From contig NC_083337.1 of the NCBI RefSeq assembly GCF_019175385.1, positions 169,645,713-169,709,712 on the forward strand: a stretch of DNA of 64,000 nt, read 5' to 3'. Origin of the DNA: Lycium barbarum (lineage: Eukaryota; Streptophyta; Magnoliopsida; Solanales; Solanaceae). Each line of letters begins with the position of its first letter. The first letter of the stretch is position 1. Shown here one piece after another: positions 9,358-20,493 of this stretch. Below the pieces are notes generated by a model. That model made no database searches, was not told the origin of the DNA, and worked only from the letters and a program-made list of their open reading frames with translations. A program made the translations under genes and the position numbers.

Positions 9358-12127
9358 TTATGCTCGAATACCAACTGCTTGTGGAACTGGAGATGACAAA
9401 TTACAAAGGTTTTTCTTTGGTGGTTTCTTGCCCTCTGATTTTGGTCCATTCTGCCTCACTTTTACTCCGCGTATCAACTGCTATACATAATTCAACAATT
9501 TTAACTCAAATGACGAGATAATTACACGCATAATGTGATAACAAAACTAAAGCACTATAATACAAATATGGACTTACATATTTGCCACACTTCATGTCAG
9601 CGTATATTACAATGAAATCGCCTTCTTGCAGTCCATTAGCTCTAACAAAATCGCCTTTAATGAAGAATGGAAAAAAAGATGCAATCACAAATTAGTAATT
9701 ATATTTTAATGAATTATGCAAACAAGAGCGGGATTGATTGTATCCATACCTGTATTCTCAAGAAGGTACATCCTGCTTTTGTTATTTGGCCAAAATCTGA
9801 AAAAACAAAACCCAATACAACATTTATATAAGAAGATGAATTAAATTAAACAAAAGAAAACAATTGAATCGAGCAATGTAATCAAAATAGCTTGACCATG
9901 GAGAATAATTTTGAGTCCACTTACCTATATTTCATGTTCCAAACGCGAGAAGTTCCAATGTCTTCCATGGCAACAGAAATTCCATCTCTTGATTCAAGAT
10001 GTGGGAGATGACTTTCTGCTTCTTTCTGCTTATACAAATTTCAAGAATCCACTTCAATCATACTTTAATTATAAAAAAAAACAGATCACAATTATGACGA
10101 TGTAACTAAAGTACCTTCGGCAACACAATTCTTCCTAGATTGCCAACGTCACTTTGCTTCAGCACTTTTTGCAGGAGAAATTTGAGATTCTTCTCTGTCC
10201 TGCAAGCCTATCAAAAAACATCCATACAAATTTAAAGCAACACACATATATATAAACAATCTTTATAAATATTAGACGATTGATTACAGTACCCATTAGG
10301 AAAAGAACTTAATATACACGACATGTGAAGGGTTAGCCTCGCTTGTTACAACGGAACTTTTTTCAACAATATTCCCAGAGCTCACCTATATCCTATTTCT
10401 CTTCTAGCTGGCGAATTCTCTTTTTTTATAGATTTCGTAAAGAATTTTTACCTATTGTAGTGGATTCTCTCTTGTATCAATTTTGTTAAGAATATTTACC
10501 TGCTATAGTAGGTAAATTGCCTTATTTTCTAGGTTATTAATTCCACTTTTCAATGGACTACTTGTAGTTATATTTTAGATGACTAATCATTTACATTATT
10601 AGCGTATAAAAGTTGAACTCGAAAATATTTTGGTCCGGAACTATAAAAACCAACCTGTTTTTTGTTTGTAGAGCCATGCTTATGATGGTTCTGTGATTGC
10701 AGGGCTGGCCTGTCTATAGGAAGTGCTTGCGGAGACTTAGCCTGTGGAACCATCGCCATTGGTGGAACAGTAGCAGCAGAAGGCCAATATACCCAATTTC
10801 CTGGATTGTTAGCTCGAGACATTGCACAACTAATCTCTCCACCCATCAGTACACTTTGCTCATTAGTACTAATTTGTCTTTGATTCTGAGCTTGGTGGCG
10901 ATAATGGTGCGACGGTAATCGTCTTTGCCTAGCCATTCTATTCTTCCTAGCCTCTTTAGTAACAGAAGAGCCCAACCTCGCCAATCTCTCACCATTCCCA
11001 TCGAAAAGTTGGTACGGATATTGACTGAATAAAGCTTGAGACTGATCAGTTACATCAGTAGCAGCAACATTATTAGTACTATCATTATCAGGAAATTGAT
11101 TGTATTGAGAAGCAGCCGCCATTGTGAAGTGCGATGGAGTCCAGGATTGAGAAGTGTCCATGGGTTGATATTCTGTTGTAGCTGGTGAACTTGCATTACC
11201 ACTCATTGTTTGATTAAAAGGAGGCCTAAATAAAGATCCATTAGAGTAAGAATCACCAATGTACCCCTGTACCGGCCCTGCCATTACAGGGGTCGAATCG
11301 GGGAAAGGGAATTTATAAGCCGGATTTGGCATCCACTGAGAGGGATAAAAGCAAGCATTTGGATCAAAGTTATAATTAGGGGCAGAGTTTTGAATAGTTT
11401 GTTTATTAATGGCTTCTGCTTCTCTCATTTCTTTCTTTTGCAATCGGTGTTGTTCAACCCAATCAAGAATGAGTCTCAACAACTGTTTTTTCCCTTCTTT
11501 TGTACTTCCCAACCGTTTCGAAGCGCTTTCAATTGTTGAACGTTTGAGCTTAATACTCCTCATGTCTTTTGCAGAAATGTAGTCTTTGTTTTGCTTCAGC
11601 CATTCCAAGAACATATGTGCCAGCTCACTATCCCCTTGAAAAATAGATACCTGCTCTTCATTCCCTTCTTCGTTTTGTTGTTGATTCTCTTGTGGATTTT
11701 CACTATGGAAAAAAGAGATTGGACCAAGAAATTCATGATCACCATCGATTAAATCATTATATCCAAGATTCTCCATGACATTTAGACATTCTTGGTTGCC
11801 AAATCTGTCGATTTGCGTGTCGAAATCTTGTTCAGCATCAGATTTTAGGACTGTCCAAGAAGATGGATCAGATTCAGTAGGAAGGGAATTGGAAGTTGAG
11901 GATGAAGAGGACATGCATTGAAAATCTTGAAAAGTAGCAAAATCAGTGGAGAAATTTCCATTGAGCCAAATATCTGTATCATCCATTGGGTCAAAATCAG
12001 TAGGCTGCTGCTGGTACTGCTGATGAATATCATCATCCACTGATGGCACCATATTAATATTATTCTCAAATCCATGCACATCTTCATTATTATCACCATA
12101 ATAAAGCTCATTTAACTCTCTTTTCAT
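9358..12127 (-). CDS. ABI3: ABI3/VP1-type B3 transcription factor, copy A
   Basis: Six coding exons on the minus strand: 12127-10655, 10207-10115, 10025-9925, 9796-9750, 9654-9578 and 9477-9358 (636 residues). Every intron is GT-AG and phases match copy B exactly. Exon 1 carries the acidic A1-like region (DDTDIWLNG), the B1 domain (residues about 169-230, [14 protein letters not shown] to [11 protein letters not shown]) and the basic B2 motif [13 protein letters not shown]. Exons 2-6 encode the B3 DNA-binding domain: [60 protein letters not shown]. This family binds RY (CATGCA) elements and activates seed-maturation genes with ABA signalling in the nucleus. The ATG at 12127 matches the copy B start context. 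Reading through exon 1 gives a false 514-residue frame. No defects seen. Confidence 0.96.
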
Positions 12128-12163
12128 TCTTGATTTTGACTTGGCAACTTGTTTCTAGCAAGC

Positions 12164-12320
12164 CTCAATTTGCATGTACAAGATTCTTCAGAACTCAGCT
12201 GAAAAAATAGTACGAAAACAGTACCAATTTCCAGAGGAAAATCCTTCCTTTATTTGCAAGGCTTTCGTTATTTACGAAGCAAGAGCAAAAAAAAAAAATT
12301 TAGAGAGATGGGCAATGTAC
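12164..12320 (-). other. Putative 5' UTR intron of ABI3 copy A
   Basis: On the minus strand the leader reads CTTAATCAG|GTACATTGCC and later CAAATTGAG|GCTTGCTAGAAAC, a donor and acceptor at the same places as in copy B (16446-16610). The short upstream exon and the leader exon are strongly conserved between copies, while the intervening segment is less so. Splicing is inferred, not shown. Confidence 0.45.
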
Positions 12321-12428
12321 CTGATTAAGGAAGCAAGCTAAGTTACAAGGGGAAAAGGGTCTTCTTATTTCTTTCTTTTAAGCTCATCAAGTGGTTTTTG
12401 CAACATAAACCATCTGAGAATATTTGGA

Positions 12429-12437
12429 ATTTATATA
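12429..12437 (-). promoter_or_regulatory. TATA box of ABI3 copy A
   Basis: The minus strand reads GATATATAAATTCC, about 110 bases upstream of the putative leader-intron donor. The copy B equivalent TATAAAT is at 16344. Conservation between arms supports it. Confidence 0.5.
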
Positions 12438-13267
12438 TCCAATCCAACAAAATACTAATAGTACCAAATCTCTAAAGAAAGCGACTCTGCTTGGTTTTTG
12501 TTAGTTCCTTTAACTAACACTCAGTAAGTACAATATAATTACTTTTGCATCAAACAAACTCTATAGTACTAAAATTATATAAGACGGATTTCCAATAGCA
12601 ATACCACTCTCACGTATCATGCAAGAATCTTCAAAGTATAATAAGTGAACTTATGTATTCTTCTTCTGTTTAAGAAGACAAAAAACACTACCAAACTTCA
12701 ACAACCCAAAACAACAACTATGGCCTGTTTTGAGAAGTTGTTTCAACACTCTTCTGCACATAAAAACATTTTTTTAAAAAGAGAAAGAGATAATTACAAT
12801 ATATAGCGGTTTTAAATGTGAGAGAGAGAATAGAAAAGGAAAACCACCGAAGGGAAAACTTGGTGCGGATATATAGTTCCTCCGATAAATAAGGCCATGC
12901 GTTGTAAACTGATCAATGGTGCAATCCAGCGGTCATTTTTTATACAAACAAAAATGAGAATGGTTACATATTTTCCATTGATGACACAAGCAGCTCAATT
13001 CTCTTTCTTATAACATGGCTAAACATGGAAAGATTGGACCGACTGCATGGGATATTTTTTGTAATGTGAAAAAATTGAAGTGAAGTAAACAACACTTCTT
13101 TTCTTTGCTGTGCTCATAGGGGATTTGTCTCTATTCGTGGGCGAAACGGCAGATTTCTTCTTTTGCCGATACGTGTCTCTTCCCTTCTGACCAATCTTAT
13201 TAACATTAGCAAATTATAAATAAAAGATAAATACATGCATTATCAGAAAATCACCAATTTCCAACAT

Positions 13268-13432
13268 TATCTATAAGCATATCGCTCGTTAGTCCTCAAT
13301 CAGAGGTCTCGAATTCGAATCATGATATGAAAATTTTTGACAGGGAATTTTTTTGCCGAATGAACCCTATGCAGCACTAATTCAGATATAATCGAACTCC
13401 AATATCGAACACTGGATTGGAAACCAAAAGAG
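13268..13432 (+). mobile_element. SINE-like repeat, diverged
   Basis: An RNA polymerase III B-box-like GGTCTCGAATTCGAATC (13305-13321) is followed by GAATGAACCCTATGCAGC, GATATAATCGAACTCC and ATCGAACACTGG. The order resembles the abundant Solanaceae tRNA-derived SINEs as I recall them, and the second copy at 13703 shares it. Ends and target duplications could not be set. Confidence 0.5.
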
Positions 13433-13702
13433 AAATATAGCTTGTTAGTAACATTTTTGATGGATTTCTCATTGAAAATTTCTTACCGAATTTAAATTTT
13501 AATGGAATATTTGTCGAAAACTAGCAATTTTAGGTAGAATCAAAATTTGTAATTTATGAATTTTTAATGATTATCAGAGATCTATAGTTCGTTTTAGTTA
13601 TTGAGTTCCCATTACAACATAAATTTGGAATAAAATTTCTATAGGTTATCGAGTTTGTATCTAGTATTGTTGCTGCGCTCTTATTAACCCACATGAACCA
13701 AT

Positions 13703-13885
13703 CACAACGGGTTGTGATGGAGTAAGTACTCCTTCATCCTTAATAAAAAAAAAATTAGGGTCGAATCTCGTTGGTACGGACTAGCCTTTATTAGGGAGCT
13801 TATAACTTCAATGTGGGACTTATCGGAGGCAATTTCAATTTAATCGAGCCCCAACATAAATATCAGACACGAGATTTTATTTTTT
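13703..13885 (+). mobile_element. SINE-like repeat, second copy
   Basis: It starts near CACAACGGGTTGTGATGGAG, contains AAGTACTCCTTCATCC, a B-box-like GGGTCGAATCTC (13757-13769), then AATGTGGGACTTATCGG, TTTAATCGAGCCCCAACAT and ATCAGACACGAG, ending in a T/A-rich tail. The same element order occurs at 13268-13432. Confidence 0.55.
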
Positions 13886-14691
13886 TTAAAAAAAAAACAC
13901 ATGAACCTTATTTATCTCTGCTAATTACGAATTCCGCTAATAAAAGCTGGAAATTGGAGAGAAATGAGATTTAGGAAAACGACATTGTGCAGACATGCAA
14001 AGAAAAGTAACCAATGAAAGCTGTTTTAGTTTTCTTCTCTGCATCACTGCATGGGACAAAATCCATCTTCCCAACCTTCTTTTCCTCTTTTGAAGTGTGA
14101 TGAACAAAGTTCATTTAATTCCCTCTCCAAGTAATCAAGTCACCCTCAGAGATTTTCTCCATTTTCCAGCTTTAACAGCATTGCATAATTCGCCATTGGC
14201 ATAGTAAAAAGGTCCATCTGTTCATTACTTATTGGATTTAAGTTATTAACAATATATCTAAAGTTTCCTAAATTTGGCGCGTGTTTTATTTAAATTTTTT
14301 TGGTCCTATTTACTTTATCTCATCAAACAATAGTTGATCTCAAATACTTCCTGCACTTCGCTTTTCTATAATCCAAGTGATTTTAAATAAATATTGGTGC
14401 GTGAAAGTGTAAAATAACAACAACATCTTATTAATTTAATGTGTAAAAAAATCTAAAATATCATTTTCTATTATATTTAGCCATTTCAATGATTTTTCCT
14501 CATCTTCTTCCCTATATCTTCCCTATTCCTGTATTAAAATATAATCCAACTTTTTCTTCTTTTACAATTTTTGTTTTGAGGGAGTCATAATTATAGAAAA
14601 GCCAAGCATATGAGGTTATTACAAAGGAGTAACGATCAGAGAAAATTCAAATATATAAGGCTAACTAAGACCAAGCATGATGATAAGTTAG

Positions 14692-15500
14692 TGTTACATT
14701 CTATGTTTTGATGATTTGTCAAACAGCTGGAGAACCAGAGAGGGACCTGGTCTACTATGTGTTCTCTCTGTGCATCGTACAGTCAAAAGTAACAGTTGTA
14801 AAGCTGCACTGCTCACTGCACACAAGTACAACAGAACTGATGCGGCCGTATTTTAAGTCAAACGTGGGATGAGTGGTCTCTATCTCATCTCACATGCTCC
14901 CCAATATATATACAACATGTTACAACACATTAAGTATCACTTGAAAAACCTAGAATCACTTTAAAGTGCAGCCATCACGAGATTCTCCAAGTGTTCAAAA
15001 CAAAGCTGACCACAAACTGAAGAACTTCTCTTAGTTTGTTTTGAGCTTTGTTTATGTTCTTTAACTTGTAAACCTACTCTTCTCTAAAGAAGCTGTTGTA
15101 GGTAACTTAAATTCTCAGTAGTTGTTTGTAGGCAGTTCACCTATATATTCAATCTATTAAGTGGTACCCTTGGCTAGAGTTAGTCAAGGTGTATTAGTTG
15201 ATTTGGCTAGAGGTAATCAACCTTAGTTGAGTGTGTGGCTAGAGTTAGTCATAGTGTGTAGCTTACAATACGGTATTGTAAGGGTGATGGATTAAGGGTT
15301 TAATTCCTAGGTTACAACAGGTTGTAATCTGAAGTTGCTCAGTGTAGTGGAGTTGAAATCCTACGGGATAGATCGTGGTTTTTAATCGCTTGAGTAAGAA
15401 ATTTTTCCTCGCAAATATTTGTGTTATTTACTTACTGCACTGTCTGAAAAAATTGGTAGACAACCCTTCATATATTGTTTGGTGGACGCAGGTTTCTTCA
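14692..15500 (+). mobile_element. Probable Ty1/copia-type solo LTR
   Basis: It begins TGTTACATTCTATGTTTTGATGATTTG, a start typical of large SIRE-like copia LTRs as I recall them. It contains a promoter-like segment (CCCCAATATATATACAAC near 14900) and TTGGCTAGAG/GGCTAGAGTTAGTCA repeats near 15170-15260, and it is missing from both ABI3 arms. No gag or pol is present. The right end is uncertain (TTGGTAGACA or TTCTTCACA), and no target duplication was found. Confidence 0.5.
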
Positions 15501-16343
15501 CATGATTTAAGGGGATTTGAATGATTTTTAGGTATTCTGCAATTACAAATTATGTAACAAAACAATTATTATAGGGATTATTACAAAGCTTTATCTGTAG
15601 ATTTTTCTTAAATGATCAGATAACTTGAAAAATTATTTATGTTACCAGCTTGGTGGAGACACGTATCAAGAAAAGAAGAAGTCCACCGTTTCAGTGACGA
15701 TTAATGGAGACAAATCCCTCCCCTATGAGGAGAGCAAAGAATGAACCTGCATTTCAATTTCCCAGTCGGTCCAATCTTTATTTATATTTTTAGAAAGAGA
15801 ATTGAGCTGCCTGTGTCAACCATGGAGAATTTATAAACATTTTTTGCATAAAAAGTAACCGCTGGATTGCACCATTGAGGTGTGTTCACGTATACATGGC
15901 GTAGAATCCGGTAATAATTTTGAAACTATCCGCACCAAGTTTTCTACTGGTGGTTTCCTCTTTATCTCTTCTTTCTCATTTTATTTTTAAATTTAAATAA
16001 AACCGCTATTACTTATCTCTAACTTTTCTCTCTCAAAAATTTTCTGAACTGTCCAGAAGTGTTGTTTGGTTTTGGTGTATATCCGACAATTTTAGTTTGT
16101 TCAAGTTTGGTAGTGTTTTTTGTCTACAAAGAGAGAAAGAATAGTTCTTTGCCAATTGCCACAGTTCACTTCTTTGGCTTCTTCAAATTTCGACTTTCAT
16201 TCACAACTATTTGCCATACTTCACTTCTTGGTTGATGAGAAAGTGATGGTACTTTAATTAGTTGAAGAAGAGCATATATATATTAATCAAGATTCTACAA
16301 GAGTTGCTTTCTTCAGATTTGGTTCTACTATTCTTTTGTTGTG

Positions 16344-16350
16344 TATAAAT
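16344..16350 (+). promoter_or_regulatory. TATA box of ABI3 copy B
   Basis: TATAAAT within GTGTATAAATTCCC lies about 100 bases before the leader-intron donor, matching the copy A site at 12429-12437. Confidence 0.5.
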
Positions 16351-16445
16351 TCCCAAACTTCAGATGGTTTATGTTGCAAAAACCACTTGAAGAGAAATAA
16401 GAAGACCCTTCTCTCCTTTCTAACTTAGCTTGCTTCCTTAATCAG

Positions 16446-16610
16446 GTAAATTGTCCGTCTTTCTCTAAAATTGTCTTCTTCCTTTTTTGTTGCTCTAGCT
16501 TCGTTAGCAACGAAAGTCCTGCAAATAAGGGAAGGATTTTTATCTGCAAAATTGGTACTACTACTATTTTTGCAGCTGAGTTCTAAATAACCTTGTATAT
16601 GCAAACTCAG
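16446..16610 (+). other. Putative 5' UTR intron of ABI3 copy B
   Basis: CTTAATCAG|GTAAATTGTCC and CAAACTCAG|GCTTGCTAGAAAC give a GT-AG pair just before the coding exon, at the positions seen in copy A. The retained leader exon runs 16611-16654 to the ATG. Confidence 0.45.
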
Positions 16611-16654
16611 GCTTGCTAGAAACAAGTTGCCAAGTCAAAATCAAGAAAACAAAA

Positions 16655-19600
16655 ATGGAAAGAGAGTTATATGAGCGAAACAATCAAGATGTGCATGGAT
16701 TTGCGAATACTAATATGGTGCCATCAGTGGATTATGATATTCAACACCAGCAGCCTACTGATTTTGATCCTATGGATGATACAGATATTTGGCTTAATGG
16801 AAATGACACTTCCATTAATTTCTCCACTGATTTTCAAGATTTTCCATGCATGTCCTCTTCATCCTCAACATCCTATTCCCCTCCTACTACTGAATCTGAT
16901 CCCTCTTCTTGGGCTGTCCTAAAATCTGATGCTGAACAAGATTTAGACAAGAAAATCGACAAAATTGGTGACCAGGAATGTCTAAATGTGATGGAGAATC
17001 TTGGTTACATGGATTTAATCGATGTAAATGAATTTCTTGATCCTATCTCTTTGTTCCAAAATGAAAATCCACAAAAACAACAAGAAGAAGAGGATCAGGA
17101 GCTGTCTATTTTTCAAGGGGATAGTGAGCTTGCACTTATGTTTTTGGAATGGCTAAAGCAAAACAAAGACTACATTTCTGCTGAAGACATGAGGAGTATT
17201 AAGCTCAAACGTTCAACAATTGAAAGCGCTTCGAAACGGTTGGGAAGTACAAAAGAAGGGAAAAAACAGTTGTTGAGACTCATTCTTGATTGGGTTGAAC
17301 AACACAGATTGCAAAAGAAACAAATGAGAGAAGCTGAAGCCATTAATCAACAAACTCTTCAAAACTCTGCCCCTTATAACTTTGATCCAAATGCTTGCTT
17401 TTATCCCTCTCAGTGGATGGCAACTCCGGCTTATAACGTCACTAATTTTCCCGATTCTACCCCTGTAATGGCAGGGCCGGTACAGGGGTACATTGGTGAT
17501 CCTTATTACTCTAATGGATCTTTATTTGCGCCTCAAACAATGAGTGGAAGTGCAAATTCACCGGCTTCAACAGAGTATCAACCTATGGAAACTTGTCAAT
17601 CCTGGTCTTCGTCACAATTTACAGTGGCGGGCGCTTCTCAATACAATCAATTTCCTGATAATGATAGTACTAATAATATTGCTATGGCTGATCAGCCTCA
17701 AGCTTTAGCTCAATATGATCCGTACCAACTTTTCGATGGGAATGGTGAGAGATTGTCAAGGTTGGGCTCAAGTGCTACTAAAGAGGCTCGGAAGAACAGA
17801 ATGGCCAGGCAGAGACGATTACGTCCCCACCATTATCGTCACCAAGCTCATAATCAAAGACAAATTACTAATGAGCAAAGTCTAATGATGGGTGGAGACA
17901 TTAGTTGTGCAATGTCTCAAGCTAACAATCCAGGAAATTGGGTATATTGGCCTTCTTCTGCTGCTGCTCCACCAATGGCGATGGTTCCACAGGCTGATGC
18001 TCCACAATCACTTCCAGCGGAGAGGCCAGCTCTGGAATCACAGAACCATCAGAAGCATGGCTCGGCAGACAAAAGACAGGTTGGTTTCTTTTGTTTCGGC
18101 GCAAAATCCTTTTCGAGTTTAAGTTTTATACGCTAACGGTGTAAATTCAGGCGGTCCATTGAAAAGTACAACTTAGAAAATAATGCAAGTTACTTAGTAA
18201 ATATTCTTTACGAAATCGATGTAAGAGAGAATGCAACTGGTAGACCAGAATGATAAGAAAATGGACCTTGGACTTAACTCAACCCAAAATGCTAGCTCAT
18301 GAAGTTAGCATTGGCTTAAACCATATAAAGATACCAAAGTTCCGCATCCTACTCGATGTGGGAACTCAGGACCCTCGATGGTTACACCCAGGACTGAACA
18401 TCTGGTGTATGGAAATATTAGATAGGGGCCAACATCGAGTAAATTATGAGAATTTGTATGAGTCTTGCTCTGATAGTATGATTAGAAAATGAACATTGGG
18501 TCTAACTCAACTCCAAAAACAAATTCATGGAGTAAAAACTCTGCACAAGAACATATAAGGAGATCAAAGTTTCGCACCCCACCAATGTGGAACCCACTCG
18601 ACTGAGAAATAGGAAATAGTCGAGCTCAAGGAATATTAATGTTGAAGAGAGATCCCTTGTATAAAGCTGTTGGCTCACCCTCTCACGTGCACGTCGTGAC
18701 TATAATTTAAATCATTCTCCTAATGGCTATTGTAATAAATCGTTTAATATGTGTTAAGATTAACTATATATGTGTCATGTGAATGTTCTTCAAATTTCTT
18801 GTGGATGTTCTTCGATAGGCTTACAAAACGGAGAAGAATCTCAAATTTCTCCTGCAAAAAGTACTGAAGCAGAGCGATGTTGGCAATCTTGGAAGAATTG
18901 TGCTGCCGAAGGTATTTTAGCTACACCATTATAAATTGTGATCTATTTTCTAAAGCATGATGTAGGGGATTATTGAAATTTTTGTTAATAAGCAGAAAGA
19001 AGCAGAAAATCATCTCCCACAACTTGAATCAAGGGATGGAATTTCAATTGCCATGGAAGACATTGGAACTTCTCGTGTTTGGAACATGAAATATAGGTGT
19101 GTGAACCGAAATTAATCATCAATGGTCAAGTTATTTTTAATTACATTGCTCGATTCAATTGTTTTCCTTTTGTTTTTTTGGTCAGCTTGCTTTAATAACT
19201 ACTATTGGTTCTTGTGTTTTGTTTTTCAGATTTTGGCCAAATAACAAAAGCAGGATGTACCTTCTCGAGAACACAGGTGTGGATACAATCAGCCCTGCTC
19301 TTGCGTTGCTTTGCATGATTCATTAAAATATAATATACAGTATTTGACCGCATTTTTAAAAAAATCTTCTAGGTGATTTTGTTCGAGCTAATGGACTTCA
19401 AGAAGGAGATTTCATTGTAATATACGCCGACATAAAGTGTGGCAAATATGTAAGTCAATATTTTTATTATAGTGCTTTAGTGTTATCACTTTCAGCGTGT
19501 AATTATCTCGTCATGTGAGTTAAAATTGTTGAATTATATTATATCAGTTGATACGAGGAGTAAAAGTGAGGCAGAATGGACCAAAAGCAGAGGGCAAAAA

Positions 19601-19676
19601 ACCAGCAAAGAAAAACCTTCGTAAGTTATCTGCAGCAGCTATTAGCTCATCTCCAGTTGCACAAGCAGTGAGATAA
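16655..19676 (+). CDS. ABI3: ABI3/VP1-type B3 transcription factor, copy B
   Basis: Six coding exons: 16655-18079, 18819-18911, 18996-19096, 19230-19276, 19373-19449 and 19548-19676 (623 residues), all GT-AG. Domains match copy A: acidic [10 protein letters not shown]1 ([14 protein letters not shown]), B2 ([13 protein letters not shown]) and a complete B3 domain ([19 protein letters not shown], then [17 protein letters not shown], then [11 protein letters not shown]). The predicted role is a nuclear RY-element-binding activator of seed maturation. The start was put at ATG 16655 because the longer frame from 16613 opens with TTG and lies in the leader. The C-terminal tail differs from copy A ([11 protein letters not shown] versus CNLSSPVPQ). 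Both copies are intact, so neither is an obvious pseudogene. Confidence 0.96.
18247..18610 (+). repeat. Dispersed repeat, two tandem diverged copies in ABI3-B intron 1
   Basis: Two copies start ATGATAAGAAAATGGACCTTGG (18250) and ATGATTAGAAAATGAACATTGG (18478). Each continues with TAACTCAAC-CCAAAA, a CATATAA(A/G)GAGAT segment and a GATGTGGGAAC/AATGTGGAACC segment. This explains why intron 1 is 739 bp here but 447 bp in copy A. Confidence 0.65.
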
Positions 19677-19953
19677 GTTATCTCATCAAGTTTACAAATT
19701 GGTAGGCATTTTGTAAACTAGAATTCTCTGGAGATGACCCTGATTCATGCAAAGACATCTTAAGGTGTTTGTAATTGTTAATCGGGGCAACTGCCTAATG
19801 TAGATAAATATGTAAGTTGTAATCTGAATGTGTTGTATGTCTAGCTGTTTTCTAACTTTATGCAATGTAATGACCATCATTTATAATATAATTTAAGTTA
19901 ATATACACTGACGGTATGTAGAATTTTTGTACTATTAGCGGCATTTCACTTGA

Positions 19954-20359
19954 CGCAGACACTTTTGCCCATCGATTTATGACTAGTTAGCCGTGGTGGA
20001 TGCAAGTACTTTTGTCTAGCTAGTTCAACCGAACTCAGAATTTTCGACAGTAGAGTAGCTCAGCAATAAAACACTTAAGGTCGACGAACTCATCAAATTT
20101 AAATCCTACAAACAAGATATGGAGTCATATTCCCAACTACAGAAATACATCAAACTCGCAGACACTTTTGCCCATCGATCTATGACTAGTTAGCCGGGGT
20201 GGATGCAAGTACTTTTGTCTAGCTAGTTCAACCGAACTCAGAATTTTCGACATTAGATTAGCTCAGCAATAAAACACTTAAGGTCGACGAACTCATCAAA
20301 TTTAAATCCTACAAACAAGATATGGAGTCATATTTCCAACTACAGAAATACATCAAACT
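19954..20359. repeat. 203-bp tandem duplication downstream of LEA gene 1
   Basis: The 203-bp unit beginning CGCAGACACTTTTGCCCATC occurs at 19954-20156 and 20157-20359 with only a few differences (for example GCCGTGGTGG versus GCCGGGGTGG). The end of the unit (GAAATACATCAAACTCGCAAACTT) recurs at 23661, at the same place downstream of LEA gene 2. Confidence 0.9.
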
Positions 20360-20493
20360 CGCAAACTTAGATCTGCGTTCTTTTTTCTTTCGAAACATCA
20401 GAAAAATAAGAGTAGACAACAATTAGGAAGAGATAATGTCTCACAGTTTATTGAAATAGAGTAAGTTGAAATTCAGTTTTTGGTGACATTATC

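Larger units (their letters stand above)
9175..13200. repeat. Left arm of a 4-kb inverted duplication (ABI3 copy A)
   Basis: The reverse complement of this arm aligns in order with 15650-19917. The promoter end matches (AGACACGTATC; AATTGAGCTGC; CCGCTGGATTGCACCATTGA). So do the 5' leader, all exons, most introns and the 3' flank down to TAATTTAAGTTATATACATTGACGG near 9175. The arms are separated by about 2.45 kb of non-homologous spacer. Confidence 0.85.
13201..15649. other. Spacer between the ABI3 inverted arms
   Basis: This stretch has no counterpart in either arm. It contains two SINE-like repeats (13268-13432, 13703-13885), AT-rich sequence, and a probable copia-type LTR from 14692. No protein-coding frame was recognised. 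Confidence 0.6.
15650..19917. repeat. Right arm of the 4-kb inverted duplication (ABI3 copy B)
   Basis: Collinear with the reverse complement of 9175-13200, from GAGACACGTATC near 15657 to AATTTAAGTTAATATACACTGACGG near 19915. The main differences are longer introns here, notably intron 1. Confidence 0.85.

Noticed and set aside
10583..10654. C-terminal end of the 514-residue frame of ABI3 copy A
   Set aside because: It is read-through into intron 1. The B3 exons join at the CAG|GTTGG donor at 10655.
16613..16654. Longer N-terminus for ABI3 copy B
   Set aside because: The extension opens with TTG, lies in the leader after a likely acceptor, and has no counterpart in copy A. ATG 16655 was chosen.
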